Assembly (NCBI GenBank): GCA_947579605.1
Contig: OX388328.1
Coordinates: 13,681,684 to 13,745,683, forward strand
DNA length: 64,000 nucleotides
Reading direction: 5' to 3'
Source of the DNA: Athripsodes cinereus
Lineage: Eukaryota > Arthropoda > Insecta > Trichoptera > Leptoceridae
Shown: piece by piece, positions 54,681 to 63,459 of the stretch
How the letters are laid out: the number at the start of each line of letters is the position of its first letter
Position numbering within the stretch: position 1 is the first letter of the stretch
Notes under the pieces: generated by a model
Told to the model about the DNA's origin: nothing
Seen by the model: the letters and a program-made list of their open reading frames with translations, nothing else
Databases searched by the model: none
Position numbers and translations under genes: made by a program

Positions 54681-54776
54681 ACTTTGGCGCGAATACTACA
54701 TATTTTTCAGGTCGCGCGTATGAAAATTTATTTTTTTACGTTTAAAACCCAGTATTTTTCGCGCGTGCAGGTGACA

Positions 54777-54998
54777 ATGGAATCAAACGATCTCAAAACA
54801 GTGAAGGCTTTCTTCTCACAATAAATGAAGGATCTTGAGGCGAAGATCGCGAGACAGCGGCAACAACTAAAAGATATGCATGAGACAGTGACGTGTCAAC
54901 AACGCCCCGATGATTTGATGTCTGACTTTAAAGCCTTTAGAGGCGAATTATTTAAGAGGGTCAAGGCTCTGGAACAGAAGATGATGATGCGGAACTAA
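54777..54998 (+). pseudogene. Small coiled-coil ORF remnant (unassigned)
   Basis: Frame starting ATG: MESNDLKTVKAFFSQ, TAA (54822-54824), then MKDLEAKIARQRQQLKDMHE, TVTCQQRPDDLMSDFKAFRG, ELFKRVKALEQKMMMRN, TAA at 54996-54998. It is rich in heptad-like L/I/K/E spacing, and could be the N-terminal coiled coil of a LINE ORF1 or a gag-like protein. Not recognised. GC is higher than in the surroundings. Confidence 0.4.
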
Positions 54999-55149
54999 AC
55001 TTAACTTAACTTCGCTTAACTTCTTGTGAATCCGTCCACAGCGGATCACTTTCCAATAGTTTTTATCAATGAATTATAATTACTTTCTTATTAACACGGG
55101 CTTTTCCCAACTTTCTTTTGTTCAAATATAAATACTGTTTGTCTCTGTA

Positions 55150-55250
55150 TCTTATTTCACTTTTTACTAATCGCCTGATGATGGAGACGAGAGTCTCCGA
55201 ATACTAGTGAGCGAAGTTAATAAAAGTCATTTGGAAGTTAACTACATGGG
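55150..55250 (+). mobile_element. Ribozyme-type element H, copy 2 (single arm)
   Basis: Plus strand: UCGC, CUGAUGA (55175-55181), U, perfect stem II GGAGAC-GAGA-GUCUCC, GAA (55199-55201), UACUAGUG, A, GCGA (55211-55214), which pairs with UCGC. Then the tail agttaataaaagtcatttgg, aagttaactacat. It represents the empty site for the G2 insertion at 13.35 kb. It has a hammerhead layout, though the stem III closing pair is U-G. Confidence 0.75.
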
Positions 55251-55463
55251 TACTGTTTTTTTTTTCAATTTTATCTTATCATAAAAATAAGTTATGTTTC
55301 ATAATGTATAAATTATGTTCGCAAAAGCTCTCGATTGACATATTAATCTTTTTAATTAGTGAACTGTTTATACTTAAGAAAGGTATTGTTGCACACCTAC
55401 ATGTGGGTGGTGTAGTAATCAAAATTAATTCCAACTAATAATTATATAAAAAGTTGGTTTATT

Positions 55464-55973
55464 ATTACCATTCTGGTACCGACACTTATGTATGCAAGTG
55501 AAACTTGGACGTCGTTGAAGAAGGATGAGAGTAGAATAAATGCCGTGGAGATGCGTTCACTGAGAAGAATGATTGGTAAAACGTTGCGAGATAGAGTGAA
55601 GAATGAGGATATCAGGAGAATGAGCGGATGCGAGAAGAGTGCTGTGGATAGAATGCGGCGTGTAAATAAGTTACGATGGTTTGGACATGTGGAGCGAATG
55701 CAAAATGAAAGAATGACGAAAAGGATGAATTTATCTGAAAGAGAGGGTGTGAGGAAGCGCGGACGGCCAAGAACCACGTGGCTTGATCACGTGGATCAAA
55801 TCCTCAATGTGTTGAGTAAAAGAAATCGGCGTGCATGTATGAGAAACTGGATGAATGTGAAGGAAGCGAAAGAAGTATGTAAGGATAGATCTATATGGCG
55901 TTCCGTTCTCTCTGCCTACCCCTCCTGGGACATGGCGTGAGGGTATAGATAGATAGATAGATTATTACCATAT
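55464..55973 (+). pseudogene. RTE-A LINE 3' end, longest uninterrupted frame
   Basis: From ~55464: ITILVPTLMYASETWTSLKK, DESRINAVEMRSLRRMIGKT, LRDRVKNEDIRRMSGCEKSA, VDRMRRVNKLRWFGHVERMQ, NERMTKRMNLSEREGVRKRG, RPRTTWLDHVDQILNVLSKR, ..., SIWRSVLSAYPSWDMA, stop at 55940. There are no frameshifts over ~475 bp; an in-frame deletion removed KDGR near HVDQIL. Tail (TAGA)n. 5' truncated before the RT palm. Confidence 0.85.
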
Positions 55974-56042
55974 TTATGACATGCAGTTAGTCTGCTAACT
56001 AGCCAACTTGTGTGTTAAGCCGTGATGGTATTAGTAGCAGAA
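55974..56042 (+). mobile_element. SINE family 3, tail fragment
   Basis: tgacatgcagttagtctgct, 'ttgtgtgttaagccgtgatg', gtattagtagcag. It sits directly behind the RTE-A tail, so the two tails are in tandem. Confidence 0.6.
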
Positions 56043-56454
56043 TAATTTTATGTGATCTTTTACGAATGATCGCTATAAAAGACACTGCAAAACTTTGAAG
56101 AAAAGAGTGAATCATTATTTGAAGAATAAATAAAAAAGTTAATTCGTCTATCGATAAAACAAACAGATAAACTAATTACTTTGAAAGATATTTACAACAG
56201 CACCTGTCGACGCTTCTTCATTTTATTTTGTCCAATGTCCAACTTTACGAAACTTGATAAGTTTTGTTCTAATATAAACACTTGTTCATTTTGCTGATAA
56301 TTTATATATCTATTTTTTTTTAAAGTTGTAAGTTTATGCATATTTGCAATTAAATTTAAGTAATTTATTATGTTTCCCTCAATAACTGTGACAGAAAGTA
56401 TTTCTTGCTTTTATTTATTGGCGTTTTTTATCTGTTTTCCGATACTTAAAATAT

Positions 56455-56835
56455 TATTTTGTGCATTATAGAATATAATGCAGATGTTAAGATGGATGTG
56501 CAGGGTCACAAAGCTTGATAAGATCAATTTGTACATCAATGGGAATCTGGATATGCGGAATATCTCAGATAAAATACGAGAGAGCAGATTGTGATGGTAG
56601 GGCCATGTGGCCAGGAGACCACCTGAGTATGTAGGCAATAAAGCACAATGAATCGAAGCTACCGGCAAGAGGCCAAGAGGGAGGCCAAAGAGCAGTAGTG
56701 AGACAAGACATGCAGAACTGTGATGTTTCCCATGAGGATGCACTTGACAGAACCAAGTTGCGAAATAAAACAAGAGCAGAAGAAGACCCCACCACCATGT
56801 GGGACTAATAAGTGGCCAAGGAGAAGAAGAAAAAT
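56455..56835 (+). pseudogene. LINE RT C-terminal fragment, another family
   Basis: Frame MQMLRWMCRVTKLDKINLYI, NGNLDMRNISDKIRESRL, stop, W, stop, GHVARRPPEYV, then KRPRGRPK in another frame and HEDALDRTKLRNKTRAEEDP, TTMWD, stop. M-R-x-L-R-W-M-x-x-V-T-x-x-D-K-I ... R-P-R-G-R-P-K ... D-P-T-T-M-W-D is a very common LINE C-terminus in arthropods. Frameshifted; tail rich in GAA. Confidence 0.75.
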
Positions 56836-56984
56836 AAAATTTAATGTAAATAATAGGTTTGCAATTCGTAAAAAGCTAGCATTACCCTTCTGTACCTAGT
56901 GTTGTGGAATTCTCAAGAAATAATTTAGTAGTAGAAGTAGAGAATATTCGGAGATTTTTTTTTTTTTTATTTAACAGTATAATA

Positions 56985-57250
56985 ATAATAAATACTTTAT
57001 TCAATCAATCAATAACAATGTACAAATGTTGAGACAATTTATCACCAATATGGCTACAATTAATTATGGAAACAAAAAAATGTTAGGTACCTACATAGAA
57101 AAAAAGTGCTAATAACTGATGAAAAATCTTGATGTTTAACACCCCAATTGCCCATATTTAAGTTGCAGTAAAAAAATTGCAGGTACGTACATGGAAAAAA
57201 GTGTTAATAACCTCTGATATGGGCTTTAATCAGCCCCACAAATTTTTGGA
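56985..57250 (-). mobile_element. LINE 3' UTR end (unassigned)
   Basis: Minus strand ends attgttattgattgattgaa, taaagtatttattattatta, a typical LINE 3' terminus with a (TTA)n tail. No coding part. Confidence 0.4.
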
Positions 57251-57311
57251 TCAAACAGGTCGGCTGCGAAGTGTACTGGGCGAAAGGTCATAATACAACT
57301 AAGGAAAATTA

Positions 57312-57395
57312 TGGAGAGAAATTTCTCTTCCATCAGAGGAGAAATTCTCGGAGAAATTTCTCGTTCTCGAGAAATTTCTTTGGAGAATTTTCTCT
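57312..57395. repeat. Cluster of GAGAAATTTCTC palindromes (heat-shock-element-like)
   Basis: GAAnnTTC units at 57318-57325, 57353-57360 and 57371-57378 (GAAATTTC), and 57385-57392 (GAATTTTC), with an imperfect GAAATTC at 57341. GAAnnTTC is the dimer form of the heat shock factor site. No promoter or gene is next to it, so chance or a foldback remnant is equally possible. Confidence 0.5.
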
Positions 57396-57724
57396 TCTCA
57401 CATCACTATCTGTACCATATTGCGTGCACTGTTGATTCAACTAGTGTGTCATCGTCTTGTTTGTCAGATTAGTGCGAGATTGAAAAGTAGATGATTGCTC
57501 ATACTTCGTTCGGTAGGTACATGGTGAAGCCAAATGCAGACTTTTTGAAACATGGGAATTAAAACGAATGTTTTTTTTTAATATATCTTCTAAGTATTTT
57601 TAAACAAATAGTATTTAGATTGTGCAATTGTGTAATATAGATATTGCATCATTGAAATCTAATAGTTTGCTATGCTTTCGAATTGGTGTCTAAGTGTCTA
57701 AGTAACTGAAGTTTTTTTAATACA

Positions 57725-57905
57725 ATTTTTTTTTTAAATCGGGGTGGGTGGACCACCCTTAACATTAAGGGGTATGAAAAATAGATGTTGGCCTATTCTC
57801 AGACCCACCCGATAAGCACACAAAATTTCATCAAAATCGGTCCAGTCGTTTCGGAGGAGTATGATAACAAACACCGTGACACGAGAATTTTATATATTAG
57901 ATTTA
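57725..57905 (+). repeat. Dispersed LINE/SINE 3' end, family N
   Basis: atcggggtgggtggaccacc, 'cttaacattaaggggtatga', 'aaaatttcatcaaaatcggt', 'ccagtcgtttcggaggagta', 'acacgagaattttatatatt'. From general knowledge this is a common arthropod interspersed repeat 3' end. 57.9-58.44 kb shows nothing recognised. Confidence 0.65.
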
Positions 57906-58454
57906 ATTTTTGTATCAATCACGACTTAATGCAAGTTAATCATGTTTGTCGGTAAGTTATGGATATACCGATCATCCCCATTTTATATACCAATAAAAAG
58001 CCGACAAAAAGTACAATTATACCTTCTTTTTCTTTTAGAGTCTTGTCCAATATCCCTGACATTATCAGAGATATTCTAACTGTCCTTTCCAATGCGAAAC
58101 AGTGAAACCTCCACGATTTTCATTCTCGTCAACTCTCGGATATTTTGGAACCTAGAGAGACACTATCTTTCATTCTCTCCAAACCTTTCAAACTTTCTAA
58201 CTGGAGAATCGCGTATTATTTATATGTATATGTGTGTGTGGATGTATGTGTGGGTACGTAAGCGTTTGTGTTACGTGTCATATGATTGAATGATAAAACA
58301 GAGTAAGGAAAATAACCTATGTATCTAAAGTAAACTAATGATAAAGTGCTGAGACAAAGTAAGATAAAAAAAACTGACTCAGTGTACCTTGGTACGGGCT
58401 CATGCCCAGTTAGGTAGATTTTATGACATTTTATGTTTTAAATACTGTATCTAT

Positions 58455-59145
58455 CTATCTATCTATCTATTCCCTCACGCCGTATCCGAAATGGGGTAAG
58501 CAGAGAGAACAGAACGCCAAGTAGATCTGTCCTTACATACTTCTTTCGCCTCCTCCACAGTCATACGATTTCTCATGCACGCACGTCGATTTCACTTACT
58601 CAAAACACGGCCGTCCTTGAGAATTTGATCTACATGTTCAAGCCTGTAGTTCTCGGACGCCCGCGCTTCCTCACACCCCTCCTTTCAGCCAAGTATATTC
58701 TCTTTGTCATTCTTTCCTATTCCATTAGTTCCACACGACCAAACCATCTCAATTTATTTACACGCATTCTATCCACAACACTCCTCTTGCATCCACTCAT
58801 TCTTCTAATATCCTCATTCCTCACTCTATCACGCAACGTTTTCCCAACCATCCTCCTCAGCAATCTCATCTACACAGCATTTATTCCACTTTCGTTCTTC
58901 TTCAACCATGTCCACGTTTCGCTTGCATACATAAGTGTCGGTACCAGGATGGTATTGTGCACTAGCAATTTTGCCATGTTCGACACATTGTCATTGCTGA
59001 CAATGGGTCGAAGTGCACCGTTAATCCTAGAACCGGGCACTTTTCTTCTTTCAATATCCTTGTCGCATCCTCCATCCCTCGCAAACAAACTTCCTAAATA
59101 TATTCGTCCACTTTCATTTTCATTTTCATTCACAAACATTCATTT
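58455..59145 (-). pseudogene. RTE-A LINE, long copy
   Basis: Minus strand from ~59100: RIYLGSLFARDGGCDKDIER, RKVPGSRINGALRPIVSNDN, VSNMAKLLVHNTILVPTLMY, ASETWTWLKKNESGINAV, then shifted frames through the WFGHVERM-like region to the terminus (plus strand ccctcacgccgtatccgaaa), with a (TAGA)n tail at 58449-58471. Nearly colinear with 42.66-43.44 kb. Confidence 0.82.
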
Positions 59146-59574
59146 TCAACCTTTATACGTATTTATACTGTTAAATAAATTATTGAATAAATAAATAAAT
59201 AAATTTACCTCACAAGACATGACTTAAACATGTTTTACAGAATCTTACGGAGAAAAAAGTAATACGGAGCTAAAGCTCTAGCTAAAGCTAGTGGTCATTA
59301 TATGACTGAGTTATATTTAAGTTTATAATATATGTAGATCCTTGGCAAAAAATGCTGTATTTATGATTTATGGTGAATAATAAAACATTTTTATGACCGA
59401 TGCTTGGTAAATTGCTGGCAATAATTACGGTTTGAACAAAATATCTTGTTTTTCAAATCATTACATAAATTTTCTGAGTAGTATTACTATTTTATTTATT
59501 CATTCTTCACTGTACAATGACTGTGAACAGTGCATAAAGAAGCACATTCATAATATTGAATGATGATGATGATT

Positions 59575-59800
59575 TTGGATGTTTTTTTTGACGCTGTTTA
59601 ACAGTCCCTAGACTGTCTCAAGGGCGCCAGTGAAGAGTTCAGTTTTAAATTTGCTTCTGAAGCTGGTTACGGTCTGGCTATCTCTCAATGGCACCGGTAG
59701 GCGATTCCACATAACCGGTCCAACAACACCAAAGGCTCTCTCATAGAAATTAGATTTAGGAAGTTAGGGCTCAGTAAGTCTGAATACAATCATTTTACAC
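59575..59800 (-). pseudogene. L2-like LINE RT C-terminal fragment
   Basis: Minus strand SNFYERAFGVVGPVMWNRLP, VPLRDSQTVTSFRSKFKTEL, FTGALETV, stop at ~59613. W-N-x-L-P...S-F-x-S-K-x-K-T-x-L-F is the L2 C-terminus. The three L2-like copies in the window end in G-A-L-E-x-V/M-type tails. Confidence 0.72.
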
Positions 59801-59875
59801 ATGGTGGCTTTCACAATCTCTTCCAACTAACCCAGATATTTATAAAGTGTAAAATAATTTTATCTGCGTATATTT

Positions 59876-60025
59876 TTAACCTATGACAACGATATCAGAG
59901 CGCAAGGAATGTCGTGGGAAGAGGTGACGCAATTGGCACAGAGACGCTCTGAATGGAGGAGGCTGGTTTCTGCCCTGTGCTCGCGAGAGGAGCGTTGAGG
60001 GCGATGATGATGATGATGATATTTT
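59876..60025 (+). pseudogene. CR1-like LINE 3' terminus
   Basis: DIRAQGMSWEEVTQLAQRRS, EWRRLVSALCSREER, stop, then (GAT)n tail at ~60003-60020. Nearly identical to the 3' end at 618-745 (minus). 5' truncated to ~140 bp. Confidence 0.75.
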
Positions 60026-60256
60026 TAAGCGGTTTCTAGCTTTTGAATATGTTTGCTTCTCTCGACTAGAGGGACATCGAAGGTGTGTAGTCAAAAGATT
60101 CCATACGTAGAGGTTATGGTAGTTCGGTGATTTGAAGTCAACACACTTCACGTAAAGATATACATATGTTTTTTTTTTTCAATTTTAACGTTTTAATCTT
60201 GAGTGACTTTGCTTCTATGCCTCTAAATTATACTTAGTGTTGAAATTCATATTTCC

Positions 60257-60750
60257 TTGCCGTGGAGGTGAAGTGATCCAAGCCACACTTTTTTGAAAAA
60301 TGAGTTAAGTATGCAGTTTTGTTCAGAAAACCACGGAGAACATAGTGGTGAAGAAAAATAAGTGATTTGATATTCCTAAAGGGTATTTTCGGAAAGTGTT
60401 TACACATCATTTCAAGTGTGTGTTGGAGCATTTCACAAACGCAGATAGGAATAAATAGTTCAATTAAATTATAGAAGTGAAAAGATCCAAGCCGCATAGC
60501 GCGTAACTTTCCAACAACTTTCCTACAGGTGGATCTTTCTCAGCTACAAATATAAAAATTCTTTATTATTTTGTTATTTATATTAGTGGAATATGTGATC
60601 AGGAATATTGTGTAAAATATTTAGCGAAATCTATGCAAAAATAACTTAGTTTTAGTCAAATTAGTATTGGCGGATGCGACAGCATAACTTCATCACCCTT
60701 TTTCTCGAAATGCCTGTCTTGTGGGTAAGATCACTTCACATCCACGGCAA
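60257..60750. mobile_element. Non-coding TIR element, family K
   Basis: The 22-bp ends TTGCCGTGGAGGTGAAGTGA(TC) and (GA)TCACTTCACATCCACGGCAA are inverse with one mismatch. Element length is 494 bp. The interior repeats gtgatccaagccaca and aaagatccaagccgca. The longest ORF (87 codons) has no motif. No target duplication is evident. Superfamily unknown. Confidence 0.6.
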
Positions 60751-61179
60751 CGATTTTTACCTCACTTAAAGAATATGCCATGATGGTTCAAACAGAGAAC
60801 TTTATGAAATTACTAACACAAAAAAATGTTTTTATCTAGGTATTTAGAATATTAATTAACATTGCTTTTTATTGCTTAACTGTGTTTGGACACACCGCGG
60901 AGTAGTTAAAAACAATCTCAACCAAACCCAGTTAATCAAAAAAATAATAAGTCAATATTCTAAAGATTTGATGCTGACTTGTCAAACAAGCAGCAGATTT
61001 TTTTTTTACTTAAGTTTTTCAACGCAATTTAGATGGCAGTTTTTTGTACATATAGCTTGACCCATTCGAGATCTGAAATGTGAGATCCCAAAAAGTGGTT
61101 GCTTTTATGGTTTATATTAAATGTCTCTTGATAAGTGGACAGTGACAGTGAGAATAGCGATATTGGTGAAAGTTTTACC

Positions 61180-61310
61180 ATGGACACCAAAATTGATCAC
61201 TTAAGCAAGCCTAGAGCAAGTTCCTAAACGTTGCGATGCTTTTGTCACATCTTCTAATTAGATTCTGCACAATGTTACATTGTGTAAACATGATTCTCCA
61301 ATCGAGATAT
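61180..61310 (-). repeat. Dispersed repeat family D copy
   Basis: Plus strand ttgatcacttaagcaagcct, 'agagcaagttcctaaacgtt', 'cttctaattagattctgcac', 'aatgttacattgtgtaaaca'. Reverse of the family unit. Confidence 0.65.
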
Positions 61311-61375
61311 CTAAACATTTTTATACCATATTTCATAAAGGTTAATCCTGTGATTCATCTACAGTAAAACTTTCA

Positions 61376-61586
61376 TTTATTAATTGTGTCGGTGCACACG
61401 TAGTAGAATTCCATAATTATGTAACTGAAACAAGTGTTTCTTTCTACTATAGATTATTGATTCCGAGAGAGACGTCTTTCCACTTATTAGGTCATTATCA
61501 ATCTATAGATTGTGATCTATAGAGAAAGACGTCTCTCTCGGAATCAATAATCTATAGTAGAAAGAAACACTTGTTTCAATTACATA
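61376..61586 (-). mobile_element. Ribozyme-type foldback element G, copy 5
   Basis: A 211-bp element flanked by a perfect 13-bp direct repeat AGTAAAACTTTCA (61363-61375 and 61587-61599). The left end on plus is ttattaattgtgtcggtgca, cacgtagtagaattcc. Arms of ~85 bp pair with few mismatches. Both arms carry GAA-AGACGUCU-C (for example 61524-61535). The left arm (minus) retains the degenerate core UUGAUAA with a stem II region. The second arm lacks the terminal ~35 bp, so the dimer is asymmetric. Confidence 0.82.
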
Positions 61587-61599
61587 AGTAAAACTTTCA

Positions 61600-61813
61600 A
61601 TAATTTTTAAATTGAAACACAATATATAGTTATTCCACTATTGACTTTATTTATTTTTGCGAGCCGGCTTTCAAGAGCTTCCGCTCTCATCGTAAAGAAC
61701 CTTTACTTTTGCCTGACGTTGAGAGCGGAAGCTCTTGAAAGCCGGCTCGCAAAAATAAATAAAGTCAATAGTGGAATAACTATACATTGTGTTTCATTTT
61801 AAAAATTATTAAT
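61600..61813. mobile_element. Ribozyme-type foldback element H3
   Basis: Inverted arms. The inner 63 bp (from tagttattccactattgact to the ttccgctctca end, and its complement) match perfectly; the outer 30 bp match with few changes. The right arm (plus) holds UUUUGC, CUGACGU (61713-61719), U, stem II GAGAGC-GGAA-GCUCUU, GAA, the palindrome AGCCGGCU (61740-61747), C, GCAAAA pairing with UUUUGC. An AATAAATAAAG tail follows. The core base A9 is U here. It touches element G5. Confidence 0.78.
61707..61754 (+). ncRNA. Hammerhead ribozyme-like motif, element H3
   Basis: 6-bp stem I (UUUUGC with GCAAAA), 6-bp stem II, GAA, 8-nt palindromic stem III, C at the cleavage position. The CUGANGA box reads CUGACGU, so one core base differs and activity is doubtful in this copy. 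Confidence 0.55.
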
Positions 61814-62394
61814 ATGAACTTCCACCAAGAATCGTCGGTCGATAAATTAAGCTTTAAAACTTTCAATTTTAAAACAGAACAAAACAGCGAACTAAACCTA
61901 AAATAGATAGGGCAATGTGCTCAAATCATTGTTGAAAACATCAATAGATCATAATATCATTAGGTACATGAACCCTAAACAATGCAATTAAAATTGTTTG
62001 GATGACAGAATGTATTGTGAAAATACTTTGTAGTTTAAACTATAGACAAATAAATACATACATACATTGTTATGTTTAGATTTTTAGCAATTAATCGACC
62101 ATTGATACTATGTTGTCAATGAAAATGTATTTAATGTAATCTTTGATGAAGCTTGTTTGATAATTAAAGCATTTAAGATAAAAAAAAATATTAAATAAAC
62201 TTTTTACTTTCACAAGATTACTAGGCTCATAGGTTTTTAGTTAGGCACTCAACAACACTGAGTTTTTATTATAAACTAAAATAAAGTATACCATTACAAA
62301 ATCTCAACAAAACATTTTATGACAATACATACATAGTACAGTATGTAGTATAATTATAATTAATGTGGTTTGAAGGCTTTCATGGCGATCTTCA

Positions 62395-62440
62395 CTATCT
62401 GGTTGTTGGTTTTCGGGTTTGAAAACCAACAACCAGATAT
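62395..62440. repeat. Perfect hairpin, 16-bp arms
   Basis: ctggttgttggttttc and gaaaaccaacaaccag flank a gggttt loop. It is embedded between ggcgatcttcactat and atataattataatt. It resembles the centre of another foldback element but no long arms or duplication were found. Nothing else recognised at 61.85-62.39 kb. Confidence 0.6.
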
Positions 62441-62489
62441 AATTATAATTGTTACCCGTCTGATGCTGGCGAGACGTCATATCATACAT

Positions 62490-62805
62490 TTCGTTGTTAT
62501 TTTGATTGTTTTTTTTATGAATTAAATGGGTAGAAATGCATATAAATATACAATTAATTGCTTTGTGAAATTTGTTATTGAAACTATATTAATTTTCTCT
62601 GTGTTTTGTATGAGATTTATGAAAGATTATATGCAACTGATGATGTGAGATGGATAAGTTGATGAATTATTGTATTGTTTTTATTATGTTTTTAGTAATT
62701 TTTAATGCTTTTTATTGGAAATTGGTGATTTTATTATTGTGTAATGTATGTTCTTGATGTAAAGGCGATAGCCGTTTATGTATTAAATAAATAAATAAAT
62801 AAAAG
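62490..62805 (+). mobile_element. LINE 3' UTR end, family J
   Basis: Non-coding TG/AT-rich 3'UTR ending aggcgatagccgtttatgta, ttaaataaataaataaat. Same terminal signature as 29.89 kb and (reversed) 11.29 kb. Confidence 0.5.
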
Positions 62806-63058
62806 AAGCAAATATTAAGGTTTTATGAAGGTATGTGTGATATATTCTTAGAAGTAGATTAGTACATTGTTGAAAAGGATACCTTTACCTACTTCTTATA
62901 ATATACCACACCCACCTTTAGATCCTTGATACTTGCTTTTGTTATTGTCATAAAATGTCCGGTTAACATTTGTTTGTAATTGTAAACCCAATTTATGTTT
63001 CTAATAAAAACTGATGATGGGTTTTTTCCAAAAGGTTTCTGACTGTAGTTTTTTTGTT

Positions 63059-63452
63059 GTTGATATATCTGGGTTTTGTTATAAACCCAAATACAACCTT
63101 TTACACCTTTCACGGTAAGTTACTTAAAGCTTTTGTCGTGAAATGGAAGTTTACCGGCACCTGGTATTTATTTATTTATTTCAAAAAAATTAACATTGTA
63201 AAAAAATAACACATTCATAAATAACACTGTTGACTTCTACTTTAAAGACCCTAGACAGCAATCATATGCTGGTATAAGGGGTTTAAAACAATCACAGATA
63301 TTCACCAATATATATAAAATGTATACCACTATATCTCTAGAACTTCACAAATTTCTTTTCTCCAGAACACTTTTCTTAAGTTTTTTTTGAACGAAATTTT
63401 CGTATCGAACTACGAACCCCTTGTCCACGAGGCCGAGACTCTACCTCCAGGC
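63059..63452 (-). mobile_element. tRNA-derived SINE, family 1, split by an insertion
   Basis: The 3' half is at 63059-63164 (tgatatatctgggttttgtt ... accggcacctgg). The tRNA-like head is at 63402-63452 (atcgaactacgaaccccttg ... gactctacctccagg). The intervening 63165-63401 begins with (TATT)n and looks like a reversed family J-type 3' end. The SINE joins cleanly at ...CTGG|ATCG, so this is a nested insertion. Confidence 0.75.
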
Positions 63453-63459
63453 GAAGTAA

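Noticed and set aside
54561..54824. 87-codon ORF continuing into the coiled-coil remnant
   Set aside because: Its first part reads through element I (hammerhead motif and hairpin); only the part from 54777 looks protein-like.
58625..59194. 189-codon plus-strand ORF, the longest in the window
   Set aside because: Antisense of the RTE-A copy; the minus strand encodes YLGSLFARDG...ASETWTWLKK.
62395..62480. Hammerhead motif near ccgtctgatgctggcgagac
   Set aside because: CTGATG is present but no GAA, stem II or palindrome follows in register.
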